Part shown: piece after piece, positions 24,350-32,405 of the stretch
Position numbering within the stretch: position 1 is the stretch's first letter
How the letters are laid out: every line of letters begins with the position of its first letter
Source of the DNA: Laceyella putida
GTDB lineage: Bacteria; Bacillota; Bacilli; Thermoactinomycetales; Thermoactinomycetaceae
Assembly (NCBI RefSeq): GCF_042665195.1
Contig: NZ_JBHTBW010000085.1
Location: 1-64,000 of the forward strand
Length of the DNA stretch: 64,000 nt
Direction of reading: 5' to 3'
The notes under the pieces: generated by a model
What the model was told of the DNA's origin: nothing
What the model saw: only the letters and a program-made list of their open reading frames with translations
Databases searched by the model: none
Program-made: the position numbers and the translations under genes

Positions 24350-24922
24350 CTATTTTCCGTATACGTGAATAAAATTAGCCAGCAGATCTTTGCCGTGTTC
24401 ACTCAAAATCGATTCAGGATGGAACTGCACTCCTTCAATCGGCAGCGAACGATGGCGCAAAGCCATGATTTCCCCTTCGCTTGTTTCCGCGCTGATGACC
24501 AAATCAGCCGGCAACGTACGCCGATCCACCAATAAAGAGTGGTAACGCGTTACCGTGAATGGCGAGGGAAGCCCCGCGAAAATCGTCTGCCCGTCATGTT
24601 CAATCGGTGACGTTTTGCCATGCATCAACCGGTCTGCGCGAATCACATCCCCACCAAACGCTTGGGCAATCGTCTGATGTCCCAGGCAGACGCCCAAGAT
24701 CGGAATCTGTCCGGCGCATCGTTTCACTACTTCCAAACAAATTCCCGCATCATCCGGAGTGCCCGGCCCCGGCGACAGAACGATCACTTCTGGATTCTGT
24801 TCCTTTATCTCATCAACGTCCATTTCATCATTGCGAACAACTTTTAGTTCCTTGCCCAGTTCTCCTAAATACTGAACCAAGTTGTAGGTGAAGGAATCGT
24901 AGTTATCAATCATTAAAATCAT
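24350..24922 (-). CDS. pabA: Para-aminobenzoate/anthranilate synthase glutamine amidotransferase
   Basis: 190 aa class I glutamine amidotransferase: nucleophile in G-V-C-L-G-H-Q, oxyanion region L-S-P-G-P-G-T-P, and the His-Glu pair in H-P-E-S. In Bacillus this subunit serves both PabB and TrpE. The pabB gene that usually lies directly upstream is absent here; the next gene is cysK. AGGAG precedes the ATG. Confidence 0.94.
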   Translation of the reverse strand: MILMIDNYDSFTYNLVQYLGELGKELKVVRNDEMDVDEIKEQNPEVIVLSPGPGTPDDAGICLEVVKRCAGQIPILGVCLGHQTIAQAFGGDVIRADRLMHGKTSPIEHDGQTIFAGLPSPFTVTRYHSLLVDRRTLPADLVISAETSEGEIMALRHRSLPIEGVQFHPESILSEHGKDLLANFIHVYGK

Positions 24923-25060
24923 CTGCTATTCTCCTCTCATCTCTTCTAAGCTCCTCTAATCACCTTATTTTAACACATGCCTATTCATTCTTCATCTTAA
25001 ATTCAAGGATACTCCACTATGGCAGAACGTCCTTCTTAGCAAGCGTATTGTGCGACCTTG

Positions 25061-25189
25061 GGGCGTGTCTGGCGAATCAAGTTGACCATTGGGAGAAGGC
25101 GGAAAAACCTTTTCCCGATGAGCGCCGATGGACAAGTGAAGCGAATGGGAAAACGGTTATGGGTCGCCGACATATTTCAGACACGCCCT
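25061..25189. mobile_element. Short inverted-repeat element (MITE-like)
   Basis: A 129-bp stretch is bounded by an exact 11-bp inverted repeat, GGGCGTGTCTG (25061-25071) and its complement (25179-25189). It encodes no complete protein. Its interior could be translated only as a fragment, as in remnants of insertion sequences. No clear target duplication is seen. It lies between pabA and the cysK terminator, where pabB is missing. Confidence 0.5.
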
Positions 25190-25200
25190 AGAAGGACATA

Positions 25201-25231
25201 CAAAAGGCTATCCCATGTTCACAGGATAGCC
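25201..25231 (-). terminator. Terminator of cysK
   Basis: An 8-bp stem (25206-25213 with 25224-25231) with a 10-base loop is followed on the minus strand by TTTT, 15 bases after the cysK stop codon. Confidence 0.8.
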
Positions 25232-25245
25232 AAAGTTTTTTCGAA

Positions 25246-26169
25246 TCAATCAAATTGGTACAATGGTGTGGTCAAATATCTTTCTCCGTTACTTGGTGAC
25301 ACCGCAATGACTTTCTTGCCGAGGCCGAGGCGACGGGCCACTCTGATTGCCGCAGCCGTTGCCGCGCCGGAAGAGATGCCGACCAGGATTCCTTCTTCCC
25401 GCGCCAAGCGGCGAGCCCACTCAAAAGCTTCCTCATTCTCGATTTGGATCACTTCGTCGTAAATGTTGGTGTCCAGAATCTGAGGCACAAACCCAGCACC
25501 AATTCCTTGGATCTTATGTGGACCGGGACTTCCGCCGGACAAGACCGGAGAGGCCGTTGGTTCTACGGCAATCACCTGCACATGCGGGAATTTCTCCTTC
25601 AAGACGCGACCAACGCCGGTGATGGTGCCGCCAGTGCCCACGCCAGCCACAAATGCGTCGATTTCGCCGCCAGCCTGTTCCACCACTTCCAATGCGGTGG
25701 TCTCCAAATGGATTTTGACGTTGTCTGGATTATTAAACTGCTGCGGCATAAAGTAATCGGGGTTTTCAGCCAGGATTTCTTCCGCCTTTTTGATCGCCCC
25801 GCGCATGCCTTCCGCACCGGGGGTTAATACGAGTTCCGCACCGTAAGCTTTCAGCAGGTTGCGACGTTCCAGACTCATTGTATCGGGCATCACCAATACC
25901 GCACGGTATCCTTTCGCCGCGGCGACCATCGCCAAACCGATTCCGGTGTTGCCGCTGGTGGGCTCCACAATGGTCGAACCCGGTTTCAATTCACCGCGTT
26001 TTTCAGCCTCTTCAATCATGCTGAGGGCGATCCGGTCTTTTACACTGCCACCTGGATTAAAAAACTCCAGTTTCAAAAAAATGTCTGCATCTGACTTGCC
26101 AACGATTCGGTTCAACTTCACCAAGGGAGTTTGGCCTATTAGCTCTAATACATTATTCGCAACGCGCAT
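25246..26169 (-). CDS. cysK: Cysteine synthase (O-acetylserine sulfhydrylase A)
   Basis: 307 aa. PLP lysine in N-P-G-G-S-V-K-D-R, phosphate loop G-T-G-G-T-I-T-G, substrate loop P-T-S-G-N-T-G-I-G. Makes cysteine from O-acetylserine and sulfide. AGGAGGG lies 9 bases before the ATG. It has its own promoter inside the 3' end of hslO and its own terminator, so it is a single-gene unit. Confidence 0.97.
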   Translation of the reverse strand: MRVANNVLELIGQTPLVKLNRIVGKSDADIFLKLEFFNPGGSVKDRIALSMIEEAEKRGELKPGSTIVEPTSGNTGIGLAMVAAAKGYRAVLVMPDTMSLERRNLLKAYGAELVLTPGAEGMRGAIKKAEEILAENPDYFMPQQFNNPDNVKIHLETTALEVVEQAGGEIDAFVAGVGTGGTITGVGRVLKEKFPHVQVIAVEPTASPVLSGGSPGPHKIQGIGAGFVPQILDTNIYDEVIQIENEEAFEWARRLAREEGILVGISSGAATAAAIRVARRLGLGKKVIAVSPSNGERYLTTPLYQFD

Positions 26170-26185
26170 AGGGGTAAGCCCTCCT

Positions 26186-26248
26186 ATTCCGATTAGACTG
26201 ATAGGAATTATTACATCTATCTTACCACTTTATAAAATAATTTGTCAA
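26186..26248 (-). promoter_or_regulatory. cysK promoter with an inverted-repeat operator
   Basis: On the minus strand TTGACA (26243-26248) and TAAGAT (26219-26224) are spaced 18 bases apart. Just downstream is an inverted repeat ATTCC...GGAAT (26186-26190 with 26204-26208), placed where a repressor could block transcription. Bacillus cysK is controlled by CymR; that regulator is a reasonable guess here. Confidence 0.6.
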
Positions 26249-27123
26249 TCAATTTCTTCTTTTATCATACTTTGTAAGTCTTCGCTACTAAACACATATT
26301 TCTCATTGCAATAGTGACAAATGACCTCTGCTTGCCCCAATTCAGCCAAAATGCTTTCCAACTCTTCTTTTCCCAGTGATTTGAGCATGCCCCCGCTCTT
26401 CTCACGGGAACAATTGCACTGAAAGGATACGGATTTCTTTTGCAGGATTTCCGTCCCCTCGCCCATCAAGCGGATTAGTAGTTCTTCCGGTGTCATCCCT
26501 TGGTTGAACAATTCAGATATAGAAGTTAACTGATTCAGTTCAGCAATGTTCTTTTCTAGGCAGGTAATCGTTTCATCGGTTGCGTTTGGCATCACTTGGA
26601 GCATATAGCCGCCAGCCGCAAGAATTTCTTCCCCTTTCACCAATACCCCTAAGCCGACGGAAGAAGGGGTCTGCTCAGATACCGCAAAGTAATAGGTAAA
26701 GTCTTCAGCCAGCTCACCGGAAATAATGGGTGAAGCTCCGCGGTAAGGCTCTCTTAACCCAAGGTCTTTCAGGATATAGATGCTCCCTTGCCCCACCGCT
26801 GCCCCCACATTCAGTTTGTAATCATCATTGTGTTCCACCATCGGATTGTCGACCGAACCACGCACATGACCTGCGCCGTCCGCATCAACCATGATCCGTC
26901 CGATCGGCCCATCCCCGTCCACTTGGATGGTCACTTTATGATGATCCTCCTTCAAAGTTAGTCCCATCAGCGCCCCCATGGTCGCTGTTCTCCCAAGCGC
27001 CGCACTGACAACGGGATAAGTATGGTGTCGCCGCACCAGCTCCTGCACGAGTTGAGTGGTAATCGCGGCGAAGCCCCGCACTTGTCCATCGGCAGAGATG
27101 GCGCGAATCGTATAATCTGACAT
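26245..27123 (-). CDS. hslO: Redox-regulated chaperone Hsp33
   Basis: 292 aa. The C-terminal redox switch is present as C-N-C (about residues 237-239) and C-H-Y-C (about 270-273), which bind zinc when reduced and form disulfides on oxidation. AGGAGTG stands 8 bases before the ATG. Upstream is coaX and downstream cysK, the conserved order. Confidence 0.96.
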   Translation of the reverse strand: MSDYTIRAISADGQVRGFAAITTQLVQELVRRHHTYPVVSAALGRTATMGALMGLTLKEDHHKVTIQVDGDGPIGRIMVDADGAGHVRGSVDNPMVEHNDDYKLNVGAAVGQGSIYILKDLGLREPYRGASPIISGELAEDFTYYFAVSEQTPSSVGLGVLVKGEEILAAGGYMLQVMPNATDETITCLEKNIAELNQLTSISELFNQGMTPEELLIRLMGEGTEILQKKSVSFQCNCSREKSGGMLKSLGKEELESILAELGQAEVICHYCNEKYVFSSEDLQSMIKEEID

Positions 27124-27292
27124 TATTCATTCACTCCTGTATCCGGGTAATTTCAAAAGCCGTTGATAAACGGAAAATCCTAGTCTATGGTGGCGCCTCA
27201 TGACTTGTAACGAATGCTAATGCGTCGCCATCGCATGATCAAAATAAATGGTTTGGCATCGATTCCAACCCAATTGCCCATTCGTTTGGAAA

Positions 27293-27333
27293 GGGGCACA
27301 TCCCCCCCGCTGAAAAAGGAGGGGATATGCCCC
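27293..27333 (-). terminator. Hairpin behind coaX
   Basis: A 13-bp stem (27293-27305 with 27321-27333, one mismatch) lies 15 bases after the coaX stop codon. The following T-run is short, so termination may be partial. It separates coaX from hslO. Confidence 0.55.
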
Positions 27334-27347
27334 ACACTGTTCAACGA

Positions 27348-28136
27348 TCAAACATGTTTGCGATTTCTCTCCCAAATCAGCTTTAAGCCTACAAGCGTGA
27401 GCAAGGGGTTAATCTCATCAATCGTTTTCGTGTCATTGCAAATCAACTTGGCCAATCCACCTGTCGCGATGACATGCGGCCGTTTGGTCAACACCTCCGT
27501 CATCCGCTTGACAATCTCATCGACCACCCCTACATATCCATAATATATGCCAGCTTGAACCGCTTGAACCGTATTGCGCCCCACTACAGAATCTGGTTTG
27601 ACAATCTCCACCCGGGTCAGCTTCGCCGCCCGTTGGTATAGGGCTTCAGCAGAGATGTTGACACCCGGTGTGATGGCACCGCCTATATAGTTCCCTTCTT
27701 CATCGATAAAACAAAACGTCGTCGCCGTCCCGAAATCGACGATTATCGCTGGAGCGCCATAGAGCTCCAGCGCTGCCACCGCATTGGCGATCCGATCCGC
27801 TCCCACATCGCGTGGATTTTCGTATTTGATGTTTAACCCGGTTTTGACTCCGGGTCCGAGAACAAGCGGCTTTCGTTTTAAATACTTCTCCGTCATGCGT
27901 TCCAACACCACCGTCAGCGGTGGCACCACAGAGGAAAGCACCACCCCTTCAATCATGGCAAAATCAATCTGCACATAATCCAACAGGTTTTTAAGCATCA
28001 TGCCAAACTCATCTTCTGTGGCATTGCGATCGGTTTGCAACCGCCAATAGTGAAGCAAATCATCCTGCCGATACACACCCAACACCACATTGGTGTTGCC
28101 TACATCCATTACCAGTAAAAGCTTCTCTTTTTGCAT
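27348..28136 (-). CDS. coaX: Type III pantothenate kinase
   Basis: 262 aa from the ATG behind GGGTGG. D-V-G-N-T-N near the start is the phosphate-1 motif. G-A-D-R-I-A-N and D-F-G-T-A-T-T-F are the other family motifs. First step of coenzyme A synthesis, by an enzyme that needs a monovalent cation and is not inhibited by CoA. Lies between ftsH and hslO as in Bacillus. Confidence 0.96.
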   Translation of the reverse strand: MQKEKLLLVMDVGNTNVVLGVYRQDDLLHYWRLQTDRNATEDEFGMMLKNLLDYVQIDFAMIEGVVLSSVVPPLTVVLERMTEKYLKRKPLVLGPGVKTGLNIKYENPRDVGADRIANAVAALELYGAPAIIVDFGTATTFCFIDEEGNYIGGAITPGVNISAEALYQRAAKLTRVEIVKPDSVVGRNTVQAVQAGIYYGYVGVVDEIVKRMTEVLTKRPHVIATGGLAKLICNDTKTIDEINPLLTLVGLKLIWERNRKHV

Positions 28137-28195
28137 TATGTCCACCCACTTACACTTTGATTTGGGATATCGCTTGCAAATCCGATTTTGACCAT

Positions 28196-28229
28196 AAGAA
28201 AAAGAGGCGGGATGGCGCCTCTTTTTCCC
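28196..28229 (-). terminator. Terminator of ftsH
   Basis: A perfect 12-bp stem (28198-28209 with 28216-28227) with a 6-base loop and T-rich 3' arm lies 6 bases after the ftsH stop codon. Confidence 0.85.
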
Positions 28230-28232
28230 AAA

Positions 28233-30254
28233 TTATTGGAGTGGTTTTTCGTTGTCCTTTTCGGATGTGTTGTCATCACCACTCGTGGAATCGGCTTCGC
28301 GCCGTATTCCGTATTTGTCAGAAGAGAAGCCATTAACCGAAGCATGGGTCGTCGAATCATTCTTCTCTTCGTTTCCACTTTCGCTTGCTCCATTGTCATC
28401 CTTGGTCTGGATATTCACTTTTACTTCGCCATCGTCATCCAGTTTTCCGGTATCGAGGAGCTTTTTGATTTGTTCTTCATCCAGCGTCTCCCGCACCAAT
28501 AAGGTTTGGGCCAAGAGCTCCAACTGGTCACGACGTTCGATGAGCAGGTTCTTTGCCCGGTTATAACACTTGCGAACCATTTCCTGCATCTCCATGTCGA
28601 TCTCGTAAGCCACCTTATCGCTGTAGTTCTGCTCTTGGCTGAGATCCCGTCCCAAGAAGACTTGACCTTGGGAGCGGCCGAAGGTCATGGTTGCCAACTT
28701 GTCGCTCATCCCGTATTCGGTGATCATGGCACGCACAATACCGGTTGCTTTTTCAAAGTCATTGCTTGCGCCCGTGCTGATCTCGCCAAAGATGATTTCT
28801 TCGGCCACACGTCCGCCAAGAAGACCCGTTACCCGATCCAAGAGTTCGCCTTTCGTTGCCAAATAACGGTCTTCCTTGGGCAACATCATCGCATAACCGC
28901 CCGCTTGCCCACGTGGGACAATCGTTACTTTATGAACAATATCCGCGTTTTCCAGATAGTAGCCGCAGATCACATGTCCCGCTTCATGGTATGCCACGAT
29001 TTTGCGTTCCCTTTCACTGATGACACGGCTTTTCTTCTGCGGCCCGGCAATGACGCGGTCAATCGCTTCGTCAACCTCTTCCATGGTGATTTTCTTCTTG
29101 TTGCTGCGCGCAGCCAACAGCGCCGCTTCGTTCAACAAGTTTTCCAGATCGGCACCAGAGAAGCCGGTAGTGCGTTGTGCGATAACATTCAGCTTCACAT
29201 CGTCAGAGAGCGGCTTGTTGCGGGCATGCACCTTGAGCACCGCTTCACGCCCCTTCACATCAGGACGGTTAACCAAGATCTGTCTATCAAAACGTCCCGG
29301 ACGCAACAAAGCAGGGTCTAAGATGTCCGGACGGTTGGTAGCAGCCATGATGATGATTCCCGCATTCACATCAAATCCGTCCATCTCCACAAGCAACTGA
29401 TTCAGGGTTTGCTCGCGTTCATCGTGTCCGCCACCCAGACCGGCACCACGTTGACGACCTACGGCGTCGATCTCATCGATAAAGATGATACAAGGAGCAT
29501 TTTTCTTCGCTTGTTCAAACAAGTCGCGCACCCGAGAGGCTCCAACACCGACAAACATCTCCACAAAGTCGGAACCGCTGATGGAGAAGAACGGCACTTT
29601 CGCTTCCCCGGCTACGGCACGGGCCAACAACGTTTTACCTGTACCGGGGGGCCCCACCAAAAGTACCCCTTTGGGAATGCGGGCACCCATCGCCGCGTAC
29701 CGTCGATTGTCTTTCAAGAAATCAACGATCTCCACGAGTTCCGCTTTCTCTTCGTCGGCTCCCGCCACATCATCAAATGTAACCCGTCTTTTCTCTTCGT
29801 TGTATAACTTCGCTTTGCTCTTGCCGAAGTTCATCACACGGCTGCCGCCACCTTGGGCTTGGTTAAACAAGAAGAAGAAAATAAGTAGGATGATGACAAA
29901 AGGAATGACGGAAGTGAAGAAGGTAAGCCAGACTGAGTCCCCTTTTGTTTTTTCGATGTTCACCTTCACTCCCGCTTTTTGGATATCTTGAATGACGGAA
30001 CTTCCGTATCCGGCAGGAGCGACAGCGAAGAAGGTTTTCGTCGTGCCTTTGATCTTGCCTTCGATATTGTAAACACCGTTGTCGTATTGGACTGTAATAT
30101 CATCTAACTGTTTTTGCAGTAGCTTCGTTCTGAATTCATCATATCTTAAATTCTGTTTATCCACTCCAGGGTTGGCGATCATGTTCACAACCCCAATAGT
30201 GATAAGGATGAGGATTAAATATAATACTCCGTTCCTGAGGAAGAAGTGTTTCAT
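28233..30254 (-). CDS. ftsH: Membrane AAA+ zinc protease FtsH
   Basis: 673 aa. Two N-terminal membrane helices (about 8-25 and 108-128) flank a small extracytoplasmic domain. The AAA domain has Walker A G-P-P-G-T-G-K-T, Walker B F-I-D-E-I-D, and R-P-G-R-F-D in the second region of homology. The M41 protease site is H-E-A-G-H. Degrades membrane and regulatory proteins; in Bacillus it affects sporulation. The C-terminal 70 residues after the protease domain are acidic and Ser/Asp/Asn-rich, somewhat longer than in Bacillus subtilis. Confidence 0.97.
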   Translation of the reverse strand: MKHFFLRNGVLYLILILITIGVVNMIANPGVDKQNLRYDEFRTKLLQKQLDDITVQYDNGVYNIEGKIKGTTKTFFAVAPAGYGSSVIQDIQKAGVKVNIEKTKGDSVWLTFFTSVIPFVIILLIFFFLFNQAQGGGSRVMNFGKSKAKLYNEEKRRVTFDDVAGADEEKAELVEIVDFLKDNRRYAAMGARIPKGVLLVGPPGTGKTLLARAVAGEAKVPFFSISGSDFVEMFVGVGASRVRDLFEQAKKNAPCIIFIDEIDAVGRQRGAGLGGGHDEREQTLNQLLVEMDGFDVNAGIIIMAATNRPDILDPALLRPGRFDRQILVNRPDVKGREAVLKVHARNKPLSDDVKLNVIAQRTTGFSGADLENLLNEAALLAARSNKKKITMEEVDEAIDRVIAGPQKKSRVISERERKIVAYHEAGHVICGYYLENADIVHKVTIVPRGQAGGYAMMLPKEDRYLATKGELLDRVTGLLGGRVAEEIIFGEISTGASNDFEKATGIVRAMITEYGMSDKLATMTFGRSQGQVFLGRDLSQEQNYSDKVAYEIDMEMQEMVRKCYNRAKNLLIERRDQLELLAQTLLVRETLDEEQIKKLLDTGKLDDDGEVKVNIQTKDDNGASESGNEEKNDSTTHASVNGFSSDKYGIRREADSTSGDDNTSEKDNEKPLQ

Positions 30255-30332
30255 CCCTGGCCTCCTCTCAGTCCACTTGTATCATTGTATCATAGTCGTC
30301 AAACGATTCTCAATAGACGCTGCCACAGCGCT

Positions 30333-30869
30333 TTACTGATAGACTTCTTCTTTCAACACGCCGATATAAGGCAAATTCCGGTACTTCTCAGCAAAATCGA
30401 GCCCATACCCTACGACGAAAGCATCTGGAATGGTAAAACAGCTGTAATCCGGACTCAAATCTACTTTGCGGCGATCAGGCTTGTCGAGAAGAGTGGCAAT
30501 CTTGACCGAAGCGGCGTTCCGGCCTTTCAGCATCTCAACCAGGTAACTCAATGTCAAACCAGAGTCGATAATATCTTCGACAATCAGAACATGACGTCCT
30601 TCGATTGAGGCTTCCAAATCTTTTAAAATGCGCACAACACCGGAGGAAGTGGTCGCATTGCCATAACTGGAAACGGCCATAAAGTCCATTTCCATCGGAA
30701 TCTCCATTTTGCGGATCAGATCCGCCATGAATGGCACAGCTCCTTTAAGCACACAGATGCACAGCGGATTCAGGTCCTTGTACACTTCAGACAATCGCTT
30801 GCCCAACTCCGCCACTTTCTCCTTGATCTGCTCTTCAGATATCAGAATTTCCTTGATGTCTTGATGCAT
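30333..30869 (-). CDS. hpt: Hypoxanthine-guanine phosphoribosyltransferase
   Basis: 178 aa; ATG chosen behind AGGAGG. The PRPP-binding loop V-L-I-V-E-D-I-I-D-S-G-L-T and the flexible-loop region S-S-Y-G are present. Purine salvage. Between tilS and ftsH as in Bacillus. Confidence 0.96.
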   Translation of the reverse strand: MHQDIKEILISEEQIKEKVAELGKRLSEVYKDLNPLCICVLKGAVPFMADLIRKMEIPMEMDFMAVSSYGNATTSSGVVRILKDLEASIEGRHVLIVEDIIDSGLTLSYLVEMLKGRNAASVKIATLLDKPDRRKVDLSPDYSCFTIPDAFVVGYGLDFAEKYRNLPYIGVLKEEVYQ

Positions 30870-30896
30870 ATTTTTCCTCCTACTACACATGACGAT

Positions 30897-32300
30897 TTAC
30901 TGCTCCCAAATGAGATATAAAAACCGGGTGGTCTTGGGGGTGACAGGAGCGACATTAGACCGTTTTACCCCCGGAATCCAGATAATCTCATCTCCCGCAG
31001 TCACAACCGGAAGCTGGTCGCGCAGTCGCTTGGGCACTTTAGCTTCCATCAGCACTTTCTTTACCTTTTTTCTTCCGTTCATTCCTAAACAGGTCATGCG
31101 ATCCCCGGATTGACGTGCCCTGACACAGAGCGGGTATTGCAAACGATCCCGGTCGAACACAGCCACATTCCGACCGAGATGCAGGTTATGTAGTGCCACA
31201 TCCGATTCCAACACTTCTATTTTACCCAAAAATCCAGATAAACACGTCGTTCCGGGAATGGATAGCTCAATTTCCTTCGATTGGGGGGAATCCTCTTGCA
31301 AATCGCCCGCCACGCGTATATGTATCCGTTCGTATTCCCGCTCTGCTGTGATTCTCCCTGGGAGATGAAACATACTGGATGAAGATCCATCCGCAATGAG
31401 TTTTCTCACTTTTTCTACTGCGTCAAGGCTGAATCCAAACGTATCATCCTGCGAAAGATAACTTAATATTAGTTTAACTACCCTTCTTTGTAAAGCGATC
31501 GGAAGGTGAAGAAAACTTGAAACATCAAGGGTGTAGCTAACATCATCACGGTGGAGGAGCACCTTGGCGAGAGCCTCCCGCACCAAATCGGCCCATACTT
31601 TTTCTTCCTCCTGAACCAATTCGCTCAAGGAACTGACGGCTTTCTGCACATGGGGGTTAAACGACTCCAACAGCGGAACCAACTCCAACCGCAATCGATT
31701 GCGCGTGTAAATGGAGGCGAGATTGCTGGAATCCAACCGCGGCCGCAACTCCGCCTCATCGCAATAATGCTCCAATTCCCGCTTGGTAAAGGAGAGAAGC
31801 GGTCGAACCAGCTTCCGCCCATGCCAATCGCGAATCGGCTCGATGCCGGCCAGCCCCGCCACACCGGTCCCCCTGATCAACCGCATCAACACGGTTTCCA
31901 ACTGGTCATCGGCATGATGGGCGGTCGCGACAGCATCCACCTTCCACTCCCGTGCCGTCTCCCTAAAGGAGTCATAACGAAGTTGACGCGCGACAGCTTG
32001 TTTGTTCCCGCCTTTTTGCATGAGCAAACATCCAACATTTACCCGCTTCACCCGGCAGGGAATGTCCCACTCTCTGCAAAACGCCACAACATACCGCTCA
32101 TCCGCATCACTTTCTTCCCCCCTGAGCTGATGGTTGACATGAATGGCCGAAACAGAAATATCTACCTCTTGTTCTATTTTCTTTAAAGCATGAACCAAGG
32201 CGATGGAATCGGGCCCACCCGATACACCGACCAACACCTTGGCTTGCCGTCCCACCAAATCCAATCGTTTCAGCTCTTCTTGTAATCGCGCAAGAAACAC
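30897..32300 (-). CDS. tilS: tRNA(Ile)-lysidine synthase
   Basis: About 467 aa with a GTG start 9 bases after AAGGAG. PP-loop S-G-G-P-D-S near residue 27, H-H-A-D-D-Q motif, and a C-terminal TilS substrate-binding domain (about 360-465). It modifies C34 of the minor isoleucine tRNA so that it reads AUA; essential. Neighbour of hpt, with which it is co-regulated in Bacillus. Confidence 0.95.
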   Translation of the reverse strand: MFLARLQEELKRLDLVGRQAKVLVGVSGGPDSIALVHALKKIEQEVDISVSAIHVNHQLRGEESDADERYVVAFCREWDIPCRVKRVNVGCLLMQKGGNKQAVARQLRYDSFRETAREWKVDAVATAHHADDQLETVLMRLIRGTGVAGLAGIEPIRDWHGRKLVRPLLSFTKRELEHYCDEAELRPRLDSSNLASIYTRNRLRLELVPLLESFNPHVQKAVSSLSELVQEEEKVWADLVREALAKVLLHRDDVSYTLDVSSFLHLPIALQRRVVKLILSYLSQDDTFGFSLDAVEKVRKLIADGSSSSMFHLPGRITAEREYERIHIRVAGDLQEDSPQSKEIELSIPGTTCLSGFLGKIEVLESDVALHNLHLGRNVAVFDRDRLQYPLCVRARQSGDRMTCLGMNGRKKVKKVLMEAKVPKRLRDQLPVVTAGDEIIWIPGVKRSNVAPVTPKTTRFLYLIWEQ

Positions 32301-32405
32301 CCAAATCGTCTCCTTGAGTGGCACAAGCCCGGGGAGTTCCCCGAGCCTATGACACCACTAGTCCTTCCCTTTTCATCATATCTCGTTTCCGGCGAGGAAG
32401 CAAAC

